DNA of 64,000 nucleotides from Solimicrobium sp043758755 (GTDB lineage Bacteria > Pseudomonadota > Gammaproteobacteria > Burkholderiales > Burkholderiaceae_D): NCBI GenBank assembly GCA_043758755.1, contig JAYVMW010000012.1, positions 124,001-188,000 on the forward strand, written 5' to 3'. Position 1 is the stretch's first letter, and every line of letters begins with the position of its first letter. The notes below the pieces were generated by a model, which was given only the letters and a program-made list of their open reading frames with translations, did no database searches and was not told the DNA's origin. The position numbers and the translations under genes are program-made. Positions 34,986 through 42,473 of this stretch are shown here, piece after piece.

Positions 34986-37022
34986 ATGAAAGTCAGCCCG
35001 ACTATATGCAGTGTTGCAACCGCACTCCTGTGGACTGCAGGCGCGGCCTGCGCAGCTGCGTTTCAGATCGAAGATGTTCATCGCATCGCCGACGTGGCCG
35101 GCCCGGTGGTCACGCCCGACGGGCGCTGGATTGCATATACCGTGTCGAGTGCCGACAAGGAGTCGAACAAGACAGTAACCCATGTCTGGCTGGCCAGCGG
35201 TGACGGCAAACAGCGTACCGAACTCACAGTCAGCCAGAGCGGCAGTAAGGTCAGTCCAGCCAGTGCCTGGCTACCGCAGTTTTCCGGTGACGGCAGCGCT
35301 CTGGCGTTTATTTCTGATCAGGCAGAGGATCATACGGCGCAGGTCTGGATACGGGCCTTGGACCAGACAGGGCAGCAACAGGGCGCGCATCAGGTAACGC
35401 ACTTTGAGGGGGGCGTCAGCGATTTTTCTCTGGCACCTGATGGACAGCAGATTGCCGTGGTGGCGGAAGTGGCGAATGGTGAGAAAGACGACGGGCCGAT
35501 AGTCATTGACCGTTTTCAGTTCAAGGATGATGAACGCGGCTATCTGACCAAAAAGCGCCGGCGCCTGTTTCGTGTCGGGGTCAGCGACCAGTCTGAACAG
35601 GCTCTGACCGACGCCGGTCTTGATGTCTGGCTGCCGGCCTGGTCGCCAGACGGTCGCAGTATTGCCTGGGTCGGCAAACGTCAGCACGAAGGTGACCGGC
35701 ATGCCGGATTCAATGTGTACCTGATCAACGCGCAGGATGGGAAAGGTCTGCACTGTGTTTCCAAAGACGGTCTGGTCAACAATGACCCGGATCATGCAAG
35801 CCGGCCGGCCTGGTCGCCCGACAGTCGGCAGCTTGCCTATCTGCAGGGCGGTCCTGAAAAATTGCTGGAATACGCGCCGTGGGAACTGGCCGTAGTCAAT
35901 CTGGCGGATGACAAAATTCGCCAGGTCGGCAAAGCCGATCGCAATTTTGTCCATCCTCAGTTTTCGGCCGATGGCAAGGCGCTGTATGCCATTGTTGAAG
36001 AAAGCCGCACCGCCTATCTGACCCGGATCGATCTGCGCAGTGGTGCTGCCCAGAATCTGACTGCCGGTCGGCGCATGGATGCCGATTTTTCAGTTGATCA
36101 GAATAATCGTGCCGTCACGCTGGTGTGTGACGATCTGCATCCGTGTCGCCTTTCCGTCATCGACCATGCCGGTGAAACCGTGCTGGCCGACCATAATGCA
36201 TGGCTGTCTGACTATACCCTGGCGGTTTCGGAAGACCTGCAGATCAAAAGCCGCGACGGCACCCTGGTGGACGCGCTGCTGATCAAACCGCTCGGGTATC
36301 AGAGTGGTCAGCGTTACCCCACCATCATACGTGTACATGGCGGGCCGATCTACCAGTTCAGCCATGAATTCATGATTGACTGGCAGCTGTTTGCTGCACA
36401 CGGTTATGCGGTGCTGGCGGTTAATCCGCGCGGTTCATCCGGACGCGGATTTCGCTATGCGCATGCTATCTGGGCTGACTGGGGTAACCGGGACGTGCAG
36501 GATGTGCTGGCTGCCACCGATTATCTGGTCACAAGCGGTATCGCCGATAAAAAACATCTCGGCATCGGTGGCTGGAGTTATGGCGGCATGCTCACCGATT
36601 ATGTGATCGCATCTGACCAGCGCTTCCAGGCCGCCATTGCCGGCGCCGGCGCGGCAAACATCTTTACCAACTATGGCGTGGATGAATACACGGTGTCTCT
36701 GGAAACCGAACTGGGCACGCCCTGGAATAATCCCGGGGCCTATAAAAAAGTCAGCTTTCCATTTTTTCATAATGAACGCATCGTGACTCCGACGCTGTTC
36801 CTGTGCGGCTCGCTCGATTTCAATGTGCCGTGTGCCGGCAGTGAACAGATGTATCAGGCGCTCAGTTCGCGTCGCATTCCCACCGAACTGGTGATTTACC
36901 GGGATCAGCACCATCAGCTCGATGTGCCGGGCAATATTGTTGACAGGTTTTCCCGTTATCTGAATTGGTATGACCGGTTTTTGAAAAATGCATCTCAATC
37001 AGCACCAGCTGGGAGTGATTGA
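34986..37022 (+). CDS. exported S9 family peptidase (prolyl oligopeptidase type)
   Basis: The 678-aa precursor has a signal peptide (about 1-24, ending in ACAAAF). A seven-bladed WD40-like propeller (about 30-410) with LAPDGQQI, WSPDGRSI and WSPDSRQL repeats follows. The C-terminal alpha/beta hydrolase holds Ser531 in GIGGWSYGG, Asp in LCGSLDFNVP and His in RDQHHQLD. S9 enzymes of this type release di- or acyl-peptides from short peptides. AGGAG precedes the ATG. Its stop overlaps the region before the next peptidase, so both exported enzymes appear to be coupled to the importer. Confidence 0.92.
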   Translation: MKVSPTICSVATALLWTAGAACAAAFQIEDVHRIADVAGPVVTPDGRWIAYTVSSADKESNKTVTHVWLASGDGKQRTELTVSQSGSKVSPASAWLPQFSGDGSALAFISDQAEDHTAQVWIRALDQTGQQQGAHQVTHFEGGVSDFSLAPDGQQIAVVAEVANGEKDDGPIVIDRFQFKDDERGYLTKKRRRLFRVGVSDQSEQALTDAGLDVWLPAWSPDGRSIAWVGKRQHEGDRHAGFNVYLINAQDGKGLHCVSKDGLVNNDPDHASRPAWSPDSRQLAYLQGGPEKLLEYAPWELAVVNLADDKIRQVGKADRNFVHPQFSADGKALYAIVEESRTAYLTRIDLRSGAAQNLTAGRRMDADFSVDQNNRAVTLVCDDLHPCRLSVIDHAGETVLADHNAWLSDYTLAVSEDLQIKSRDGTLVDALLIKPLGYQSGQRYPTIIRVHGGPIYQFSHEFMIDWQLFAAHGYAVLAVNPRGSSGRGFRYAHAIWADWGNRDVQDVLAATDYLVTSGIADKKHLGIGGWSYGGMLTDYVIASDQRFQAAIAGAGAANIFTNYGVDEYTVSLETELGTPWNNPGAYKKVSFPFFHNERIVTPTLFLCGSLDFNVPCAGSEQMYQALSSRRIPTELVIYRDQHHQLDVPGNIVDRFSRYLNWYDRFLKNASQSAPAGSD

Positions 37023-37024
37023 AA

Positions 37025-38242
37025 ATGAGTGACGTGATGAAAAAAACTGCTTTGGTTGTGCTGACATCCTGTTTTTTCATGTGCGGCGCAAGTCATGCCG
37101 CACCAACCGACCGGGCGCGGGATCTGGGTGTGCCGTTTGAAGGCGCCCCCGGGCCCTTGAATGCGATCACCGATGTGCCCGGTGTGGAGGTGGGACAGCT
37201 CACGCTGATCGAAGGCAGCGGCAGACTCGCGGTCGGCAGGGGGCCGGTACGCAGCGGCGTGACCGTGATTTTCCCGCTCGGCAAACAAAGCGATGCCGCC
37301 GTCAATGCCGGTTTTTTTAATTTGAACGGCAATGGTGAAATGACTGCGCAATCGTATCTGCAAGACTTCGGTGTGGCGTACGGACCGATAGGTATTACCA
37401 ATACCAACGCCATCGGCCAGGTGTACGCAGGCATCCAGCAGTGGACTTCCAAATCCTTCGGCAGCGCGATCTGGCCGGTAGTGGCTGAAACCTGGGACGG
37501 CATGCTTAATGACATCGAAGGATTTCACGTGAAATCCGAGCATGCGCTGCAGGCCATCGCCAACGCCAGAACCGGTGCGGTGGAAGAGGGCAATGTTGGC
37601 GGCGGCACCGGCATGGTGTGCTTCGGTTTCAAGGGTGGCATCGGTACGGCTTCGCGCCAGATTCAGGTGCAGGATCACCCTTACACAATAGGCGTGCTGG
37701 TGCAGTGCAATACCGGCAAGCGCGACGTGCTGCGCATTGCCGGCATGCCGCTCGGGCAGGATCTGGCCGAGCTATGGCTGGGTTGTTATGACAGGCAATT
37801 CGCCTCTGCCGATCAACAACCGCTGTGCAGTGTCGATGGCACCGGCGGCAAGCCGACCCGCGATCAGGGGTCGATCATCATTGTGGTCGCAACCAATACC
37901 CCGCTGTCGCCAACCCAACTGAACCGGGTGGCCAAGCGCGCCGCCATGGGGCTGGCGCGGCTCGGTTCCTTTGCCGGCAATGAATCGGGTGATATCATCC
38001 TTTCGTTCTCGACTGCCCAGGGTGCCAATGATCCGGATAACAAGGTGCCGGTCAAGGCTGACCAGATCGCCAACGGTGATATCGATCTGGTTTTTGAAGC
38101 CACGGTGCAGGCCACTGAAGAAGCGCTCGTCAACGCACTGGTTGCAGCCAGAACCATGAGCGGTATCAACGGGTATACCGTATACGCCCTGCCACACGAA
38201 GCACTGAAACAAGAACTGATCCGATACAAGCGAATCAAATAA
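37025..38242 (+). CDS. exported P1 family aminopeptidase (DmpA/BapA-like)
   Basis: P1 enzymes self-cleave into two chains and remove N-terminal residues; members include D-aminopeptidase/esterase DmpA, the beta-peptide-cleaving BapA and nylon-oligomer hydrolase NylC. The 405-aa precursor has a signal peptide ending SHA. GPLNAITDVPGVEVG and the glycine-rich GNVGGGTGMVCFGFKGG match the family. The self-processing site should be Gly282-Ser283 in DQGSIIIVVATNTPL, with Ser283 as nucleophile, followed by GNESGDI. The ATG at 37025 has GGGAG upstream and follows the S9 stop by 2 bases. Ability to cut beta-amino bonds would fit the operon model. Confidence 0.9.
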   Translation: MSDVMKKTALVVLTSCFFMCGASHAAPTDRARDLGVPFEGAPGPLNAITDVPGVEVGQLTLIEGSGRLAVGRGPVRSGVTVIFPLGKQSDAAVNAGFFNLNGNGEMTAQSYLQDFGVAYGPIGITNTNAIGQVYAGIQQWTSKSFGSAIWPVVAETWDGMLNDIEGFHVKSEHALQAIANARTGAVEEGNVGGGTGMVCFGFKGGIGTASRQIQVQDHPYTIGVLVQCNTGKRDVLRIAGMPLGQDLAELWLGCYDRQFASADQQPLCSVDGTGGKPTRDQGSIIIVVATNTPLSPTQLNRVAKRAAMGLARLGSFAGNESGDIILSFSTAQGANDPDNKVPVKADQIANGDIDLVFEATVQATEEALVNALVAARTMSGINGYTVYALPHEALKQELIRYKRIK

Positions 38243-38256
38243 AAGAGGGAACAACC

Positions 38257-39471
38257 ATGTTTTTGCCACTCAATGCCTGGATAGTTGACGGCATCCGCAC
38301 CCCGTTCGGACGCTATGGCGGTGGTCTGGCAGCGGTGCGCGCCGATGATCTGGGTGCGGTGCCATTGCGCCATCTGATGAGCCAACATCCACACATCGAC
38401 TGGCATGCGCTGGATGACGTCATCTTCGGTTGCGCCAATCAGGCCGGTGAAGACAACCGCAACGTGGCACGCATGTCGGCGCTGCTGGCTGGTCTGCCGG
38501 TGACGGTACCCGGCTGCACCGTCAACCGCTTATGCGGGTCCGGTCTGGATGCCGTGGCCATTGCCGCGCGTGCGCTGCATGCCGATGAAGCGCAGCTGAT
38601 CATTGCCGGTGGAGTCGAGAGCATGACGCGCGCCCCGTTCGTGATGGCCAAAGCCGACAGTGCTTTTTCACGCTCGGCCAAGATTGAAGACAGCACCATA
38701 GGGTGGCGCTTTGTCAATCCGCGCATGCAGCAGCAGTACGGGATTGATTCGATGCCGGAAACGGCAGAAAATGTGGCGCAGCAATACGGCATAACCCGTG
38801 AAGTCCAGGATCAGTTTGCCTTGCGCTCCCAGCAGCGCTGGCAGGCCGCACAGATGGCCGGTTTCTTTGACGGTGAAATTGTTGCCGTGACCATTGCGCA
38901 AAAAAAGGGTGACGCCATCTGTGTCAGTGCGGATGAACATCCGCGTCCCGCAACCACGATCGGGCAGCTCAGAGCACTCAAAGGAATAGTCAGTCCAAAC
39001 GGCAGTGTTACGGCCGGCAACGCTTCCGGAGTGAATGACGGTGCCTGCGCACTGCTGCTGGCCTCAGAGCCGGCATTAAAAAAATACGGTTTGACTGCGC
39101 GTGCACGTATCGTCGGGGCCGCCGTCACGGGCCTGGCGCCACGGATCATGGGCATGGGGCCGGCGAGCGCCACGCAAAAACTGCTGGGACGCATCGGTTG
39201 GCGCATTGATGACATTGACGTCATCGAGCTCAATGAAGCCTTTGCCGCGCAGGGAGTGGCGGTTCTGCGCGAACTCGGACTACCCGACAATGCCTCTCAG
39301 GTCAATCCGAATGGCGGCGCCATTGCACTCGGTCATCCGCTCGGTGCGTCAGGTGCGCGTCTGGTATTGACCGCCTTGCGCCAGCTGGAAAAAACAGCGG
39401 CGCGCCGCGCTCTGATCACCATGTGCATTGGTGTCGGGCAGGGCATCGCGCTGGCCATTGAACGAGAATAA
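38257..39471 (+). CDS. pcaF: 3-oxoadipyl-CoA thiolase-like acetyl-CoA acyltransferase
   Basis: Thiolases split a 3-oxoacyl-CoA with CoA to acetyl-CoA and a shortened acyl-CoA. The 404-aa protein has nucleophile Cys93 in VNRLCGSGLDA, His360 in ALGHPLGASGAR and Cys390 in TMCIGVGQG. FGRYGGGLAAVRADDLGAVP, CANQAGEDNRNVARM, KIEDSTIGWRFVNP and YGIDSMPETAENVA are as in PcaF, the beta-ketoadipate pathway thiolase that yields succinyl-CoA. GAGGGAACAACC precedes the ATG, 14 bases after the P1 stop. It is the last intact gene of the operon. Confidence 0.9.
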   Translation: MFLPLNAWIVDGIRTPFGRYGGGLAAVRADDLGAVPLRHLMSQHPHIDWHALDDVIFGCANQAGEDNRNVARMSALLAGLPVTVPGCTVNRLCGSGLDAVAIAARALHADEAQLIIAGGVESMTRAPFVMAKADSAFSRSAKIEDSTIGWRFVNPRMQQQYGIDSMPETAENVAQQYGITREVQDQFALRSQQRWQAAQMAGFFDGEIVAVTIAQKKGDAICVSADEHPRPATTIGQLRALKGIVSPNGSVTAGNASGVNDGACALLLASEPALKKYGLTARARIVGAAVTGLAPRIMGMGPASATQKLLGRIGWRIDDIDVIELNEAFAAQGVAVLRELGLPDNASQVNPNGGAIALGHPLGASGARLVLTALRQLEKTAARRALITMCIGVGQGIALAIERE

Positions 39472-39495
39472 AAAACCAGGCAGGGGAAATACGCC

Positions 39496-39979
39496 ATGAC
39501 CAAATTCACCATTGATCCGGATATCACCACAGCGGTGACGCTGGACAGTTCGTTTTATAACGACGCAGCCGTTTTCGATCTGGCCCGGGAAAAAATCTTC
39601 ACAAAAACCTGGCAATGGACCGGCACGCTCGACGATGTCAGGCAAACAGGCAGCGTGGTTGTGCGCGAAATTTTGCCGGGCCTGCACAATGAACCGGTGA
39701 TCCTGGTACGCGATGAGGCAGATCAGCTGCGCTGCAGTTATCATGGCCGGCGCTTTGATCTGCGCGGAACAATGCTGTCCATGCCTGAATTTTCTGAAAC
39801 TAAAAATTCTGGGCGCCGGCTGTGGCCTTGACCAGGTCGAGATGGAAGACGAAGCCGTGGTGATGGCGGTGCAGCGCGGCGTGCGTTCACGCTTTTATCA
39901 GCATGGGCGCTATGCGCCGAGCCGCGAGCAGAGTACTCATCATTTTCATCAGCTGATCTGTGAATTCATGAATCGGTAA
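39496..39979 (+). pseudogene. decayed Rieske oxygenase alpha subunit (aromatic-ring-hydroxylating type)
   Basis: The first part (39496-39831) reads as the N-terminus of a Rieske non-heme iron oxygenase up to CSYHGRRFDLRG, the second half of the Rieske cluster site. The first half (C-x-H) that should precede it by about 17 residues is missing, as VRDEADQLR runs straight into CSYHG. The next frame (from about 39832) encodes the typical C-terminus VEMEDEAVVMAVQRGVRSRF to HHFHQLI. The whole catalytic domain between is gone and the frame is shifted. The remnant lies 24 bases after pcaF, so the operon probably once ended with this enzyme. Confidence 0.85.
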
Positions 39980-39989
39980 CAACAGCTGC

Positions 39990-40040
39990 AGGGTACAATA
40001 ACATTGCACCGTGGTCCGCCCGAGAAGATGCAATGTTATT
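39990..40040. repeat. degenerate copy of a GGGTGCAAT-type palindromic repeat
   Basis: AGGGTACAATAACATTGCACC (39990-40010) closely resembles the perfect palindrome at 56481-56505. A further TGCAATGTTATT (40029-40040) is the exact complement of AATAACATTGCA (39997-40008), giving a 12-base-pair hairpin with a 20-base loop. It lies between the Rieske remnant and the SRPBCC gene. Confidence 0.6.
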
Positions 40041-40092
40041 TTAAACAGAAAGGAAAACGTCCATCCCCACCGGAACAGTACAACTTCATCGG

Positions 40093-40509
40093 GTGCTGCG
40101 CGCACCGCCAGAGCGTGTCTATCGGGCTTTTCTGGAAGCCCATGCCATTGCCAAGTGGCTGCCGCCGCATGGTTTTATCTGCACCGTTGACCATCTGGAC
40201 GCGCAGATCGGTGGCACCTTTCGCATGATGTTTATCAACTGTACCAACGGCAGCGCCCACACCTTCGGTGGGGAATATCTCGAACTGGTGCCGAATGAGA
40301 AAATTCGCTACACGGATAAATTCGATGATCCCAATTTGCCCGGGGAAGTTCTGGTGACAGTGGTGTTAACAAAGGTGCTGTGCGGCACCGAGATCAATAT
40401 CGTGCAGGCAGGATTGCCCGAGGTTATTCCGGTTGAGATGTGCTATCTCGGCTGGCAGGAATCACTTGATCAGCTTGCCCATCTGGTTGAGCCTGAAATC
40501 GCCAATTGA
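40093..40509 (+). CDS. SRPBCC family (AHSA1-like) protein with unclear start
   Basis: SRPBCC proteins are small helix-grip folds that bind hydrophobic ligands. From the GTG at 40093 the product is 138 aa with LRAPPERVYRAFLEAHAIAKWLPP, FRMMFINCTNGSAHTFGGEY and LGWQESLDQL, as in the AHSA1/CalC group. The same frame continues upstream with SIPTGTVQLHR, which looks like the true family N-terminus. Its expected start codon is ACG at 40057, just after AGAAAGGAAA, so the normal ATG seems to be mutated. The gene may start poorly at ACG or GTG, or be decaying next to the Rieske remnant. Confidence 0.75.
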   Translation: MLRAPPERVYRAFLEAHAIAKWLPPHGFICTVDHLDAQIGGTFRMMFINCTNGSAHTFGGEYLELVPNEKIRYTDKFDDPNLPGEVLVTVVLTKVLCGTEINIVQAGLPEVIPVEMCYLGWQESLDQLAHLVEPEIAN

Positions 40510-40622
40510 CAGCGGCTAGTCCTGGTGGAGAGATTTTTCCACTGAGATCATTGCATTGCCAATGGCTGTAAAATGGGCGACTTCCCGGTCCTGCTTTAAC
40601 AATTACAATTTGGAATTTTCTC

Positions 40623-41261
40623 ATGTACAAACTTTACTATTCGCCGGCAACGGCAAGCATGGTGATCCACCAGGCCCTGCTGGAAATCGGATGCCCGTTT
40701 GAACTGCAGCTGGTGGATTTTGCCAGCCAGGCGCAGCGTGATCCCGCGTATCTGAAGTTAAACCCGCAAGGCGTTGTCCCCACGCTGATCATCGATGACA
40801 GGCCTGTGGTTGAATCGGCTGCCATTTTGATGCTGCTGGCCGACCGGCATCCCGGGGCGCATCTGGCACCGGCAATCGGGTCGGCCGAGCGCGACGCCTG
40901 GTATCAATGGATTGTATTTCTCAGTAATTCGCTGGCCGCAACTTACCGTTTCTGGTTTTATCCGGCGGATCTGGGTTCGGTTGAACACACTCCTGAAAAT
41001 CGGGTCGCGCTGCAGCGAAAAATTGAAGGGGTCTGGGATCGACTGGACGCCCATCTGGCCGCTGGCGGTCCGTATCTGCTGGGTGCGAATTTCAGTGCGG
41101 CCGATTTGCTGTTGATCATGTTGATGCGCTGGTCGCGCAACATGCCGCGCAGCGCTCTGGAATGGCCGGCGTTACAACAATTTGCGGACCTGATGCGTTC
41201 CCGGCCGAGCTGGAAAGAGCTTTACCAGCGAGAAGGTTTGACTGACTGGACGGGCTGGTAA
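40623..41261 (+). CDS. glutathione S-transferase family protein
   Basis: The 212-aa protein has the thioredoxin-like N-terminal domain (YKLYYSPATASMVIHQALLE, then NPQGVVPTLIIDD with the cis-Pro and VVESAAILMLLAD for the glutathione gamma-glutamyl site). The helical C-terminal domain has GANFSAADLLLIMLMRW, the N-capping box. A Ser at the active N-terminal site (SPATAS) fits beta/theta-like bacterial GSTs. The substrate is unknown. It stands alone, 113 bases after the SRPBCC gene. Confidence 0.9.
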   Translation: MYKLYYSPATASMVIHQALLEIGCPFELQLVDFASQAQRDPAYLKLNPQGVVPTLIIDDRPVVESAAILMLLADRHPGAHLAPAIGSAERDAWYQWIVFLSNSLAATYRFWFYPADLGSVEHTPENRVALQRKIEGVWDRLDAHLAAGGPYLLGANFSAADLLLIMLMRWSRNMPRSALEWPALQQFADLMRSRPSWKELYQREGLTDWTGW

Positions 41262-41475
41262 CAGCGCAACAGATTTGCCCATATGTTTTAAATTCGGCTG
41301 ACTGGGGAGTATTGAGTGCCGCTTAATCAAGAAACCGGGAAGTCTGTCTGAAGACCCACTGCACGCATTCCGGAGCAGTCTTGTGCCCGGGTAATTCGCG
41401 AACGGGGCACGCACAACAAATCATTGCGAAATAATTCTGCAATTACGCCAATTGCAGGATAAAAAATGGGACGAC

Positions 41476-42429
41476 ATGAAAATTGCAATTCTGGATGACA
41501 CGCAGGATGCCGTACGTGATCTGCAGTGCTTTCATTTGCTCAGTGACTACGATGTAAAGATATTCAATACCGGCGCCAAAGGCGTCGGGCAACTGGCCGC
41601 GCGGCTGGCACCGTTTGATGTACTGGTGCTGATTCGGGAGCGAACAGCCATATCCGGGGCGCTGATGCGCAGGTTGCCGAATCTGAAATTGATCGCACAG
41701 GTCGGAAGAAATACCAGTCACATTGATCGTCAGGCTGCGACAGAATGTGACATCACCGTTTTGGATGGCCTCGATGATCCGACTGCGCCTGCTGAATTGA
41801 CCTGGGCACTGATTATGGCCGCTACCAGAAAGATCGTTCAGTATTCCACCAATCTGCGCAATGGCTTGTGGCAAACCGCGAGTATTCACCAACAGTTCAA
41901 TGGTTTGGGAACCGGATTAAAAGGCAAAACACTTGGAATCTGGGGTTATGGAAATATCGGGAAACTGGTGGCAGGTTACGGTCGTGCCTTTGCTATGCGC
42001 GTTCTGGTCTGGGGCAGTGAGCACAGTCGTCAACTGGCAGCCAAAGATGGCTTCGACGCTGCCGAAACCAAAGATGCCTTTTTTTCAGAAGCGGATGTAC
42101 TTAGCCTGCATTTGCGTTTGAACGAGGCGACCCGGGCCTGTGTCACCGAACACGAATTTTCACGTATGAAACCGGGCTCCCTGTTTGTGAACACAAGTCA
42201 GTTTGAACTGGTTGAACGAGAAGCCTTTTTCAACGCGCTTCGGTCCGGTCAGCTGGCTGCACTGGACGTATTTGATACAGAACCTTTGCCAGAAGATTCC
42301 GTGTTGTTGAAAATACCGAATCTGCTGCTCACGCCGCATTTGGGTTTTGTTGAACAGCACAGTTATGAAATGGCTTTTGAATCTGCGTTCAGGAATATTC
42401 TGAAATTTTTGCAGCAGCGAGCTGTATAA
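41476..42429 (+). CDS. D-2-hydroxyacid dehydrogenase family protein lacking the catalytic arginine
   Basis: The 317-aa protein has the family's two domains and the NAD site GIWGYGNIGKLVAGYG (about 150-165). The catalytic Glu in DVFDTEPLPED and His in LLTPHLGF are kept. The arginine normally found in N-T-S-R that binds the substrate carboxylate is Gln242 here (NTSQFELVE), and the next residue is Phe instead of a small one. It may therefore be inactive, act on a different group, or be a binding protein. The ATG at 41476 begins the family start MKIAILDDTQDAV. The rest of the frame looks intact. Confidence 0.88.
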   Translation: MKIAILDDTQDAVRDLQCFHLLSDYDVKIFNTGAKGVGQLAARLAPFDVLVLIRERTAISGALMRRLPNLKLIAQVGRNTSHIDRQAATECDITVLDGLDDPTAPAELTWALIMAATRKIVQYSTNLRNGLWQTASIHQQFNGLGTGLKGKTLGIWGYGNIGKLVAGYGRAFAMRVLVWGSEHSRQLAAKDGFDAAETKDAFFSEADVLSLHLRLNEATRACVTEHEFSRMKPGSLFVNTSQFELVEREAFFNALRSGQLAALDVFDTEPLPEDSVLLKIPNLLLTPHLGFVEQHSYEMAFESAFRNILKFLQQRAV

Positions 42430-42473
42430 CGGCCAGATACCCGCCAGACGCGGTGTACCCGGCCTGTTGCCAT

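Noticed and set aside
24574..39471. Nylon-oligomer or 6-aminohexanoate pathway
   Set aside because: P1 enzymes, class III transaminase and aldehyde dehydrogenase fit, but the genes needed to oxidise adipyl-CoA to 3-oxoadipyl-CoA are absent, and two transaminases would not be needed.
41380..41440. GTGCCC/GGGGCAC inverted repeat before the dehydrogenase relative
   Set aside because: The arms are short and imperfect, with no T run and no clear role.
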